From an uncultured Pantoea sp. (GTDB lineage Bacteria; Pseudomonadota; Gammaproteobacteria; Enterobacterales; Enterobacteriaceae): a stretch of 64,000 nt of DNA. Below the pieces are notes generated by a model that was not told the DNA's origin, made no database searches, and saw nothing but the letters and a program-made list of their open reading frames with translations. A program made the translations under genes and the position numbers. Location of the stretch: contig CAJYVD010000036.1 of NCBI GenBank assembly GCA_913778495.1, positions 62,001 to 126,000 of the forward strand, given 5' to 3'. Of the stretch, positions 35,507-43,397 are shown in pieces (position 1 is the first letter of the stretch; each line of letters begins with the position of its first letter).

Positions 35507-36763
35507 ATGAAATTGAGCGTAATGTCCAATGCCGCCTGGATGATGTCGGAAAAAGTCGTCTCGGTATTTGGCGTGATCTTTGTGACATCCTACGTGGCTA
35601 AATCCTTTGGCCCGACCATTTTTGGCCAAATGGCGTTTTCAACCTCGTTGTTCTCGATGGTGCAGACCGTGGCGATCTTTGGCACGGAAACCATTTTGTT
35701 TAAACGCATCAGCAAAAGTGCGCCCAAAGGGCTGCGCCTGATGGCCGTGGCGCGCACGCTGCGTTTGATTCTCCTGCTGCTGACGTCTCTGCCCGTGCTG
35801 CTGTGGGTATGGTTCTACATGCAGGAAAACTTCCTGGCATTTGCGCTGGCTTCTTTTATCTCCTCGGTGTTTGTTACGCAGGACACGTTTAGCGTTTACA
35901 ACAATGCGCGGCTGGCCTCGCGCCTGAATACCGTGGCCAACTCGGTGGGCTTACTGCTGGGCTTTGCCTTGAGTTTCACCATTGCCTGGCTGCACCTCAA
36001 TCCACTGTGGCTGACCTTGTCGATCGTGGCCGTCACGCTGGTGCCTTACGTCATCAAGCGCCTGAATTTCTACCGTGAAAATCAGGATATCGCGCCGCCG
36101 CAAGAGAAGCGCAACACCTACGTACGCTATCTGCTGTACGCCGGATTGCCGCTGGCTATTTCCAGTATTTTTATCTCTGTGCAAGTGAAAGCGGCACAGA
36201 TGTTTTTAGCGGGGATCGCGTCTGCGCGCGATCTGGGGCTGTTTGCCGCCGCCAATACCATTTCGGCTTCCTGGATATTTATTCCGGTCGCCATCATCAC
36301 TTCCTGCTTTTCGGAAATTTTCCGTGAGCGTGGAGCGGTCGCGATCAAGCTCACTGCGCGACTGAATGGCTATGTCATGGGCGTTTCATTGTTGTTGTTA
36401 GCGGTGATCGCGCTGTTTGGCGAGAAAATTATCATCGCTTTATATGGTCACGAATACACACAGTCGGGAAGTCTCATTACGCTGCTGTCGCTGGCAACCT
36501 GCTTCTCGGCGATGGGCACGGTTGCCTATCGCTACATGGTGAAAGAGGGCGGGTTTAACTATCTGTTGAAGAAGATCATTTGCCTGATGGTCATCAGTTT
36601 GCCGCTCTCCTGGTGGCTGATTCAGGGCTACGGCATCCACGGCGCCGCCTGGAGCGTCTTCCTCACAGAGCTGCTGTCGCTCACGGTAATGAATTACTTC
36701 TTTAAGAACGGCGTCATCCAAAAAATTCAGGTTTCCTCACTCAACTACAAAACCTACAAATGA
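35507..36763 (+). CDS. Wzx-like polysaccharide flippase
   Basis: A 418-residue inner-membrane protein with about 12 helices, of the MOP/polysaccharide-transport family that flips lipid-linked glycans. The start at 35507 (MKLSVMSNAAWMMSEKVVSVFG) follows AAGGA; it begins with the family's N-terminal pattern, then VTSYVAKSFGPTIFGQMAF, and near the end GYGIHGAAWSVFLTELLSL. It overlaps or abuts the ATP-grasp gene (an ATGA overlap at 36760). No glycosyltransferase or polymerase is near, so the glycan it moves must be made elsewhere. It lies in the insertion between ssb and yjcB. Confidence 0.88.
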   Translation: MKLSVMSNAAWMMSEKVVSVFGVIFVTSYVAKSFGPTIFGQMAFSTSLFSMVQTVAIFGTETILFKRISKSAPKGLRLMAVARTLRLILLLLTSLPVLLWVWFYMQENFLAFALASFISSVFVTQDTFSVYNNARLASRLNTVANSVGLLLGFALSFTIAWLHLNPLWLTLSIVAVTLVPYVIKRLNFYRENQDIAPPQEKRNTYVRYLLYAGLPLAISSIFISVQVKAAQMFLAGIASARDLGLFAAANTISASWIFIPVAIITSCFSEIFRERGAVAIKLTARLNGYVMGVSLLLLAVIALFGEKIIIALYGHEYTQSGSLITLLSLATCFSAMGTVAYRYMVKEGGFNYLLKKIICLMVISLPLSWWLIQGYGIHGAAWSVFLTELLSLTVMNYFFKNGVIQKIQVSSLNYKTYK

Positions 36764-36771
36764 GGTCAGAT

Positions 36772-37722
36772 ATGCTTAAGTTGAAAGAAGAACTCAGAAA
36801 AAGCGTGCAGTACTTCATTAAAAAGATGCCTTGGGCATACCAGGATCGTATCTACTATTTTCATAAATTCCGTAAGCTGCCGAATTTACGCCAGCCAAAG
36901 GTATTTAACGAGAAAGTGCTGTATCGCAAGTTTATCTACGGTGATTACCCGATTTACGGCCGCCTGTCGGACAAGTACGCGGTGCGCGACTATATCGCCG
37001 AGAAAGTGGGCAGCGAGTACCTGATTCCCCTGGTCTATGAGACCAGCGATCCACACTCGCTGCACACGTTGAAAAGCTGGAAGAACACGGTGATTAAGCC
37101 CAACCATGCGTCAAACATGGTGGAAATTCTGCTGGAAGAGCCGGATGCGCTGAAGAAGCAGCAAATCATTAGCGATTGCCAGCGCTGGTTGAAAACCGAT
37201 TTCGCTAACGAAGCGCGCGAGATTCATTATCGCTACATCAAGCCGCGCATTTTAGTCGAGCAGTATATCGGCGACGGCAAAACCGCGCCCATCGACTACA
37301 AGTTCCACATGTTTAATAAGCGCGATGGCAACTTTGAATATGTCCTGCAGGTGATTTACAACCGCTGCAATCCGCAGTTGTCGATGAACTTTTACGTCAA
37401 CAATCTCAACGAGGCGTACCACAAGATCCGCGACACCGGACTGGACGTTAAGCCACTGTTAGCGCAGCTGCAACACGCGCTGGCGCTGAGCAAAACGCTG
37501 GCCAGCGATTTCGATTACGTGCGCGTGGACTGGTATATCCACGAGGAACACATCTACTTTGGTGAGCTGACGTTTACGCCAGGCGCGGGCATGGTGACCG
37601 GGCTGGATCGTGGACTTAATCAAATCATGGGAGATATGTGGATTCAGGATCGTCGCGGGACGCAGAGACCGGGCGTGACGGTAGCGGATGTCGCGCTGCC
37701 TGGCGTTTTGAAGAAAATTTAA
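36772..37722 (+). CDS. TupA-like ATP-grasp protein (surface glycan modification)
   Basis: A 316-residue cytoplasmic protein. Features of the TupA-like ATP-grasp family are VFNEKVLYRKF, RLSDKYAVRDYIAEKVG, YLIPLVYE, a WKNTVIKPNHAS nucleotide-binding strand, ILVEQYIGDG and the acidic DYKFHMFN and ELTFTPGAGM motifs that bind Mg-ATP. The family name comes from a teichuronopeptide synthesis protein; many members sit in capsule clusters. The ATG at 36772 has GAGGT five bases upstream; the ATG at 36760 overlaps the flippase stop but lacks a ribosome site. It is co-transcribed with the flippase, and may join an amino acid or sugar to the glycan. Exact activity is unknown. Confidence 0.8.
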   Translation: MLKLKEELRKSVQYFIKKMPWAYQDRIYYFHKFRKLPNLRQPKVFNEKVLYRKFIYGDYPIYGRLSDKYAVRDYIAEKVGSEYLIPLVYETSDPHSLHTLKSWKNTVIKPNHASNMVEILLEEPDALKKQQIISDCQRWLKTDFANEAREIHYRYIKPRILVEQYIGDGKTAPIDYKFHMFNKRDGNFEYVLQVIYNRCNPQLSMNFYVNNLNEAYHKIRDTGLDVKPLLAQLQHALALSKTLASDFDYVRVDWYIHEEHIYFGELTFTPGAGMVTGLDRGLNQIMGDMWIQDRRGTQRPGVTVADVALPGVLKKI

Positions 37723-37737
37723 TCGACACAGCAAAAT

Positions 37738-37766
37738 AAAAAACCCCGCGCAGCGGGGTTTTTTAT
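37738..37766. terminator. Bidirectional terminator between the ATP-grasp gene and yjcB
   Basis: AAAAACCCCGC and GCGGGGTTTTTT pair around a GCA loop, with A- and T-runs on both sides. Confidence 0.93.
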
Positions 37767-37775
37767 GGGCGCCAC

Positions 37776-38057
37776 TCAGGGCATTGGCCACTCGGCCGGC
37801 GCTTGACTCATGGCGTTAACGAACGCGGTTTTGGACATCTCCATAAAGTTATGCAGATTTTCCATGCTGAGCGTGATACCCAGCAGACCGGTAACGAACC
37901 AGCACGACATGCCGACGCCCAAACCGCCGAACATCAGCGCGATAACCGGGTGGCTGCGCTGACGCATTTTGATTTTCAGGGTGCTGGCAAAAAACATCAT
38001 AATCGCGCTTAGCAGCTCCCAGCGCATCACTAATAAACTGGTCGTTAACGTGGCCAT
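37776..38057 (-). CDS. yjcB: YjcB-family membrane protein
   Basis: A 93-residue inner-membrane protein with two to three helices that matches E. coli YjcB (MATLTTSLLVMRWELLSAIMMF and ASTLKIKMR at the start, SCWFVTGLLGIT in the middle, EWPMP at the end). Function is unknown. In E. coli it lies next to ssb; here the 6.5-kb accessory block separates the two. A near-perfect CRP site lies about 110 bp upstream, which suggests carbon-source control. CAAGGAAACC-like bases before the ATG (TTCCTTGAG on the plus strand) supply a ribosome site. Confidence 0.88.
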   Translation of the reverse strand: MATLTTSLLVMRWELLSAIMMFFASTLKIKMRQRSHPVIALMFGGLGVGMSCWFVTGLLGITLSMENLHNFMEMSKTAFVNAMSQAPAEWPMP

Positions 38058-38168
38058 CTCAAGGAAACCTCTTCTGAATCAGTAATATCCCTGACGAAAA
38101 ATGGACATCACTCACGGCGCTCAGCGCGGTCAGGGAAGCGCTCTAGCCGAGATACATGCGGTGTAATA

Positions 38169-38184
38169 TGTGATTTGGATCACA
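38169..38184 (-). promoter_or_regulatory. CRP-binding site upstream of yjcB
   Basis: TGTGATTTGGATCACA is a perfect TGTGA-N6-TCACA palindrome in AT-rich DNA. It lies 112 bp upstream of the yjcB start and 110 bp downstream of the soxS stop on the same strand. Its half-sites also resemble an FNR site, but the G and C positions favour CRP. Confidence 0.82.
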
Positions 38185-38293
38185 TTATATCACTCGATTT
38201 GAAATTTTGAACAAAATTTATACGTGATGAAGGCGGAGAAACTGCGCGGGTGAGCAGAAGGGGAAAAGACGCGCCCAGCGGGCGCGTGGGAGA

Positions 38294-38725
38294 TTAGCGG
38301 ATAGGACAGCACTCGCTGGTGGTGCGCTGTGCGAAGCTATTCATCGGTTCGCCGCTGTAATCAAAGTTGAGCAGGCGCGGACGCTGCGCCATCGCCTGGC
38401 GGCGCATAGCGTGACGATACGCCGTGGGCGTTTGCGCGAACTGGCGGCGAAACACGCGCGAGAAGGTCTGCTGCGAGTCGTATCCGTACTGCATGGCGAT
38501 ATCAAACACGGGCCGCTGGGTCTGGCGCAGCGCTTCTGCCGCCAGCGTCAGGCGGCGCTCGCGAATATAGCCACCCAGCGTTTGTTTCGTTACGGAACGG
38601 AACATACGCTGTAGGTGCCACTTTGAGTAGCCTGATTTGGCGGCGACGTCGTCAATGGACAGCGCCTTATCCAGGTTTTGATCGATCCAGTGTGTCAGTG
38701 AGTGAATGATCTCTTGCTGCATCAT
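38294..38725 (-). CDS. soxS: Superoxide-response activator SoxS, with C-terminal extension
   Basis: A 143-residue AraC/XylS-family activator. Residues 1-107 match E. coli SoxS: SIDDVAAKSGYSKWHLQRMF (first helix-turn-helix), TLGGYIRERRLTLAAEAL, and FDIAMQYGYDSQQTFSRVFRR (second). The last 36 residues (from about RRQAMAQRPRLLNFDYSG to TSECCPIR) have no counterpart in the 107-residue E. coli protein. It turns on oxidative-defence genes when SoxR is oxidised. The start at 38725 or the adjacent ATG at 38722 are equally possible. Divergent from soxR, with the SoxR operator between. Confidence 0.93.
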   Translation of the reverse strand: MMQQEIIHSLTHWIDQNLDKALSIDDVAAKSGYSKWHLQRMFRSVTKQTLGGYIRERRLTLAAEALRQTQRPVFDIAMQYGYDSQQTFSRVFRRQFAQTPTAYRHAMRRQAMAQRPRLLNFDYSGEPMNSFAQRTTSECCPIR

Positions 38726-38782
38726 GGCCTCATCCTTCTAAAGTTAACCCTGGTGAGAATTTTCAACTTTTTCTGGTGAAGG

Positions 38783-38813
38783 AGTATAATTCCTCAAGTT
38801 AACTTGAGGTAAA
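38783..38813 (-). promoter_or_regulatory. soxS promoter with SoxR operator
   Basis: The palindrome CCTCAAGTTAACTTGAGG (38792-38809) is identical to the SoxR operator of E. coli. On the minus strand it sits between TTTACC and TATACT with a 19-base spacer, the overlong spacing that makes MerR-type activation by oxidised SoxR necessary. The site also overlaps the soxR 5' region and would repress soxR. Confidence 0.95.
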
Positions 38814-38821
38814 GTCCCTAA

Positions 38822-39298
38822 ATGAAAAAAGATCGCAATTACCCCAAGCCGGTATTAACGCCCGGTGAAGTGGCCAAACGCAGCGGAGTCGCCGTCTCTG
38901 CGCTACATTTTTATGAAAGCAAAGGGCTGATCTCCAGCACGCGTAACGCCGGTAATCAGCGGCGCTACGGGCGCGACGTGTTGCGCCGCGTGGCCATCAT
39001 CAAAATCGCGCAGCGTATTGGTATTCCGCTGGCGACGGTGGGCGAGAGCCTGATGCACATTCCGGCAGACAAGCGCATGTCAACGCAGGAGTGGGACGCG
39101 CTCACTCAGCACTGGCGCGAAGCGCTGGACAAGCGTATTGAAACCCTGACGCGGCTGCGTGACGATCTGGACGGCTGCATCGGCTGCGGCTGCCTGTCGA
39201 TGCGCGATTGTCCGCTGCGTAATCCCGGCGATAGACTGGCGCAGCAGGGCTCGGGCGCGGTGTTGCTCGACCCGGAGCAGGACGAGTATAAAAGCTAA
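38822..39298 (+). CDS. soxR: Redox-sensing regulator SoxR
   Basis: A 158-residue MerR-family sensor with a [2Fe-2S] cluster that is oxidised by redox-cycling compounds and then activates soxS. The DNA-binding part is [21 protein letters not shown] with the wing [12 protein letters not shown]; a long dimerisation helix follows. The cluster ligands are Cys119, Cys122, Cys124 and Cys130 in the [12 protein letters not shown] segment. The C-terminal tail is four residues longer than in E. coli. The start lies 12 bp from the operator. Confidence 0.97.
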   Translation: MKKDRNYPKPVLTPGEVAKRSGVAVSALHFYESKGLISSTRNAGNQRRYGRDVLRRVAIIKIAQRIGIPLATVGESLMHIPADKRMSTQEWDALTQHWREALDKRIETLTRLRDDLDGCIGCGCLSMRDCPLRNPGDRLAQQGSGAVLLDPEQDEYKS

Positions 39299-39333
39299 TT
39301 GCAGCCCTTCCTCTTTACCTCAAGGACCACACT

Positions 39334-40002
39334 ATGATCACCGTTCACCATCTGGAAAACTCCCGCTCGCATCGCGTTTTGTGGCTGCTCGAAGAGCTGT
39401 CGGTACCGTATCAGCTCAAGCGTTATCAGCGCGAAAACACCCTGCTGGCGCCCGACGCGTTGAAAAAAGTGCACCCGCTGGGCAAATCGCCAGTGATCAC
39501 GGACGGCAACCGCGTGATTGCGGAGTCCGGCGCCATCCTCGAATACCTGCAGCAGAAGTACGATGGGGAGCAGCAGCTGACGTTGAACGATGAAGACGAG
39601 CAGATTCAAGGACGCTATTGGCTGCACTACGCCGAAGGCTCGCTGATGCCGCTGCTGGTGATGAAGCTGGTGTTCGCGCAGCTGGGCAAAAAACCGGTGC
39701 CGTGGCTGCTGCGTCCGGCGGGCAAAGCATTGAGTAAAGGGCTGGAACGCGCCTGGTTGAACAAACAGCTGGCGCTGCACGGTAGCGTCATTGAGCAGCA
39801 CCTGAGCCAGCATCGCTTTTTCGCGGGCGCGCACTTCAGTATTGCCGATGTGCAGATGAGCTTCCCGCTGCTGGCGTTGCAGATGCGCGGCTCGCTGCGA
39901 GACATGCCCGCCACCGCGCGCTGGCTGGAAGGGATGCAGCAGCGTGCCGCGTGGCAGCGCGCGCTGGAGCAGGGTGGCCCGATTCGCTTTAACAACGGCT
40001 AA
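39334..40002 (+). CDS. Glutathione S-transferase family protein
   Basis: A 222-residue cytoplasmic protein: an N-terminal thioredoxin-like domain (residues 1-80, with HHLENSRSHRVLWLLEEL, PLGKSPVITDG and ESGAILEYL binding glutathione) and an all-helical C-terminal domain (residues 90-215, with HFSIADVQMSFPL). These enzymes conjugate glutathione to electrophiles or reduce peroxides. It lies 35 bp after soxR on the same strand, so it may be part of the redox-stress group; E. coli K-12 lacks a gene here. Substrate is unknown. The next gene follows after 223 bp including a GGGG/CCCC hairpin at 40036-40061. Confidence 0.9.
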   Translation: MITVHHLENSRSHRVLWLLEELSVPYQLKRYQRENTLLAPDALKKVHPLGKSPVITDGNRVIAESGAILEYLQQKYDGEQQLTLNDEDEQIQGRYWLHYAEGSLMPLLVMKLVFAQLGKKPVPWLLRPAGKALSKGLERAWLNKQLALHGSVIEQHLSQHRFFAGAHFSIADVQMSFPLLALQMRGSLRDMPATARWLEGMQQRAAWQRALEQGGPIRFNNG

Positions 40003-40124
40003 GCGCGCACTTTTCTCACCGTTATCTTATCCGCCGGGGAGATTTTGAGTTGAAAATCCCCCCGCAAAGGCCAGATAATCCCCGCCTTTCTTTATCCCCC
40101 GCTTTCGGATAGGGATACACGGCC

Positions 40125-40140
40125 ACGTAAACGTTTGCTT
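40125..40140 (+). promoter_or_regulatory. PurR box upstream of ghxP
   Basis: ACGTAAACGTTTGCTT matches the PurR operator ACGCAAACGTTTGCGT at 14 of 16 positions, including the central AAACGTTT. It lies 85 bp before the ghxP start. The E. coli gene (formerly yjcD) belongs to the PurR regulon, so repression in purine excess is expected. Confidence 0.85.
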
Positions 40141-40225
40141 TTTCTCTTTGAGACATTCCACCAGGATAGCGCGCAGACGCGGGCCGTGCGGTTAACGACA
40201 TCTTAAAAAATACAGAGGATTCACT

Positions 40226-41575
40226 ATGTCTGGCGAAGCACGCCCCGCTAAGGGAAAACTGGACGCCTGGTTTCATATTTCGGCGCGCGGCAGCAGCCTG
40301 CGTCAGGAAGTGCTGGCAGGATTCACCACCTTCCTCGCGATGGTCTACTCGGTTATCGTGGTGCCGGGCATGTTAGGTAAAGCGGGGTTTTCACCTACGG
40401 CGGTGTTTGTTGCCACCTGCCTGGTCGCCAGCGTGGGTTCCATTGTCATGGGGCTGTGGGCCAATTTACCGCTGGCGATTGGCTGCGCCATCTCGCTGAC
40501 CGCATTTACCGCTTTTAGCCTGGTGCTGGGTCAGCACATTAGCGTGCCGGTCGCGCTGGGCGCCGTATTCCTGATGGGCCTGCTGTTCGCGTTTATTTCG
40601 GTAACGGGCATCCGCGCATGGATACTGCGTAACCTGCCGATGGGCGTCGCGCACGGCACCGGCGTAGGTATTGGTCTGTTTCTGCTGTTGATCGCCGCGG
40701 ATGGTATTGGTCTGGTGGTGAAAAATCCCGCGCCGGGCCTGCCGGTGGCGCTGGGCAACGTCACCGCCTTTCCGGTCGTGATGTCTCTGATAGGGCTGGC
40801 GGCGATTTTTGGTCTGGAGAAACGCCGCGTGCCCGGCGGTATTCTACTTACCATCCTCGCCATTTCCGCCGTGGGGCTGATGTTTGATCCGGCGGTCACC
40901 TATCACGGACTGTTCGCGATGCCCAGCCTGCGCGACGCCAGCGGTCAGTCGGCCATGTTTAGCCTTGATATCATGGGGGCGCTGCAGCCTGCCGTGCTGC
41001 CCACGGTGCTGGCGCTAGTGATGACGGCGGTGTTCGACGCCACCGGCACCATCCGTGCCGTTGCCGGACAAGCGAATCTGCTGGACAACCACGGCCAGAT
41101 CCTCAACGGCGGACGCGCGCTCACCACCGATTCGGTCAGCAGCGTGTTCGCGGGCCTGGTGGGCGCATCGCCTGCCGCGGTGTATATCGAATCGGCGGCG
41201 GGCACGGCCGCCGGAGGCAAAACCGGTGTAACGGCGATTGTGGTCGGCTTGCTGTTCCTGCTGATCCTCTTTATGTCGCCGCTGGCGTACCTGGTGCCGA
41301 CCTACGCCACCGCGCCCGCGCTGATGTACGTTGGGCTGCTGATGTTAAGCAACGTGGCCAAAATTGACTTCAATGATTTTGTCGATGCGATGTCAGGCTT
41401 GGTCACGGCGGTGTTTATCGTACTGACCTGCAACATCGTCACCGGCATCATGCTGGGCTTTGGCACGCTGGTGGTGGGCCGCCTGTTTGCGGGCGAATGG
41501 CGCAAGCTTAACGTGGGCACGGTTGCTATCGCTGTGGCGCTGGTGGCGTTCTACGCGGGCGGCTGGGCGATCTGA
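40226..41575 (+). CDS. ghxP: Guanine/hypoxanthine permease GhxP (NCS2 family)
   Basis: A 449-residue inner-membrane proton symporter with about 13 helices that imports guanine and hypoxanthine. Family motifs include [59 protein letters not shown] and [26 protein letters not shown] in parts. GAGGA stands before the ATG. It is controlled by the PurR box upstream. Its neighbour yjcE follows as in E. coli. The E. coli paralogue GhxQ has the same fold; synteny favours GhxP. Confidence 0.93.
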   Translation: MSGEARPAKGKLDAWFHISARGSSLRQEVLAGFTTFLAMVYSVIVVPGMLGKAGFSPTAVFVATCLVASVGSIVMGLWANLPLAIGCAISLTAFTAFSLVLGQHISVPVALGAVFLMGLLFAFISVTGIRAWILRNLPMGVAHGTGVGIGLFLLLIAADGIGLVVKNPAPGLPVALGNVTAFPVVMSLIGLAAIFGLEKRRVPGGILLTILAISAVGLMFDPAVTYHGLFAMPSLRDASGQSAMFSLDIMGALQPAVLPTVLALVMTAVFDATGTIRAVAGQANLLDNHGQILNGGRALTTDSVSSVFAGLVGASPAAVYIESAAGTAAGGKTGVTAIVVGLLFLLILFMSPLAYLVPTYATAPALMYVGLLMLSNVAKIDFNDFVDAMSGLVTAVFIVLTCNIVTGIMLGFGTLVVGRLFAGEWRKLNVGTVAIAVALVAFYAGGWAI

Positions 41576-41617
41576 TTTTTTAACGCCACCGTTTCCAGAT
41601 AATTCTCTTTCTGGTTC

Positions 41618-41659
41618 ACGCCGCACGTCGGGTCGCCCGCAGTGCGGCGTTTTGTTTTA
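41618..41659 (+). terminator. Terminator after ghxP
   Basis: CGCCGCAC and GTGCGGCG pair around a 15-base GC-rich loop and are followed by TTTTGTTTT. Confidence 0.75.
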
Positions 41660-41713
41660 CACTTTCCTCCGTTACACCCTCGCTTTAATCAAAACGATTC
41701 GCCTAAGGAAAGC

Positions 41714-43363
41714 ATGGAAATCTTTTTTACTATTCTCATTATGATGCTGGTGGTGTCGCTCTCCGGGGTCATCGCACGCATCTTGCCGTTCCAGATCCCG
41801 CTGCCGCTGGTGCAGATTGCCGCCGGGGCGCTGCTCGCATGGCCCACCTTCGGCCTGCACGTCGATTTCGATCCCGAGCTGTTTCTGGTGCTGTTTATTC
41901 CGCCACTGCTGTTTGCCGACGGCTGGAAAACGCCAATTAACGAATTTCTCTATCACGGTCGCGAAATTTTGGGCCTGGCGCTGGTGCTGGTGCTGATCAC
42001 CGTGGTGGGCATTGGCTACCTGATTTACTGGCTGGTGCCGGGCATCCCGCTGATCCCCGCGTTTGCGCTGGCGGCGGTGCTCTCGCCCACGGATGCCGTG
42101 GCGCTCTCGGGTATTGTCGGGGAAGGGCGCATCCCGAAGAAAATCATGTCGATCGTGCAGGGCGAAGCGTTGATGAACGACGCGTCTGGCCTGGTCTCGC
42201 TGAAATTTGCCGTGGCGGTGGCGATGGGCACCATGGTGTTTACCTGGGGCGGAGCCAGCGTCGAGTTTCTCAAGGTGGCAATGGGTGGCCTGGTAGCCGG
42301 CGTGGCGGTCTGCTGGCTGTATGGACGCTCGCTGCGCCTGTTTAGCCGCTGGAGCGGTGACGATCCGGCGACGCAAACGGTGCTGCTGCTGCTGTTGCCG
42401 TTCGCCTCCTACCTGATTGCCGAGCACCTTGGCGTGTCAGGCATTCTGGCCGCCGTGGCGGCGGGCATGACCATTACGCGATCCGGCATTATTCGTCGCG
42501 CGCCGCTGGCGATGCGTCTGCGCGCCAACAGCGTCTGGCAGATGCTGGAGTTTGTGTTTAACGGCATGGTGTTCCTGATGCTCGGCCTGCAACTGCCGGA
42601 CATTCTGGAAACCTCGATTGCGCAGGCAGAAGCCGATCCTAACGTTGATCTGTGGGTGCTGTTTGCCGATGTGGCGATGGTCTACGCCGCGCTGATGGTG
42701 GTGCGCTTCTGCTGGCTGTGGATCATGAAGCGCGCCAGCCTGCGTCTGCTGAAGAAAAAGCCGCTGGAGTTCGCTAACTACTCGCTGCGCGAGCTGCTGA
42801 TTGCCTCCTTTGCCGGGGTACGCGGCGCCATCACGCTGGCCGGTGTGCTCTCGATTCCGCTGTTTTTGAGTAACGGTGAGCCCTTCCCGGCGCGCTATGA
42901 GCTGGTGTTCATCGCCACCGGCGTGATCCTGTTCTCGCTGTTTGTCGGCGTGATCTTACTGCCTATTCTGTTGCGCGGTATCGACAGTCATGATTCCGTT
43001 GGCCATCGCCATGAAATCCAGCAGGCGCGTGCCGCCATGGCTAGCGTGGCAATCGAGAGCCTGCACAAAATGGAGCAGCGGCTGGAAAACAGCAGCGAAG
43101 AGAATATCGATCCGGAACTGCTGAAAGAGGTGAGCTTGCGCGTGAGTGGTAATCTGCGCCGCCGCATTGACGGCAAAGATGACGTTGAGCAGGCTTTGTT
43201 TGCCGAAAATCTGGAGCGCCGTTTCCGTCTTAACGCGCTGCGCGCCGAGCGCGCGGAGGTGTACCATCTGCGCGCCACCCAGGCGATTTCCAACGAGACC
43301 ATGCAAAAATTGCTGCGCGATCTCGATCTGCTGGAAGCGCTACTGATAGAAAAAGAGGCCTAA
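41714..43363 (+). CDS. yjcE: Na+/H+ antiporter, CPA1 family (YjcE)
   Basis: A 549-residue inner-membrane antiporter, the same length as E. coli YjcE. About 12 helices (residues 1-430) carry the CPA1 motifs FIPPLLFADGWKTP, ALAAVLSPTDAVALSGIVGEGRIP and GEALMNDASGLVSLKFA, with the ion-binding Asp pair; a hydrophilic C-terminal tail of about 115 residues follows with charged helices. The ATG at 41714 gives MEIFFTILIMMLVVS and has TAAGGAAAG upstream. It ends at a terminator shared with the convergent LysR gene. Confidence 0.92.
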   Translation: MEIFFTILIMMLVVSLSGVIARILPFQIPLPLVQIAAGALLAWPTFGLHVDFDPELFLVLFIPPLLFADGWKTPINEFLYHGREILGLALVLVLITVVGIGYLIYWLVPGIPLIPAFALAAVLSPTDAVALSGIVGEGRIPKKIMSIVQGEALMNDASGLVSLKFAVAVAMGTMVFTWGGASVEFLKVAMGGLVAGVAVCWLYGRSLRLFSRWSGDDPATQTVLLLLLPFASYLIAEHLGVSGILAAVAAGMTITRSGIIRRAPLAMRLRANSVWQMLEFVFNGMVFLMLGLQLPDILETSIAQAEADPNVDLWVLFADVAMVYAALMVVRFCWLWIMKRASLRLLKKKPLEFANYSLRELLIASFAGVRGAITLAGVLSIPLFLSNGEPFPARYELVFIATGVILFSLFVGVILLPILLRGIDSHDSVGHRHEIQQARAAMASVAIESLHKMEQRLENSSEENIDPELLKEVSLRVSGNLRRRIDGKDDVEQALFAENLERRFRLNALRAERAEVYHLRATQAISNETMQKLLRDLDLLEALLIEKEA

Positions 43364-43374
43364 ATCGGGCGAGG

Positions 43375-43397
43375 GGCGGCCTTCGGGCCGCCTTTTA
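43375..43397. terminator. Terminator between yjcE and cidR
   Basis: GGCGGCC and GGCCGCC pair around a stable TTCG tetraloop, followed by TTTT. It overlaps the stop codon of the convergent LysR gene. Confidence 0.9.

Noticed and set aside
40036-40061. GGGGAGATTTT/GAAAATCCCC hairpin after the glutathione transferase gene, considered as a riboswitch or terminator
   Set aside because: It has no T-run, and I can see no conserved purine riboswitch core; the PurR box already explains purine control of ghxP.
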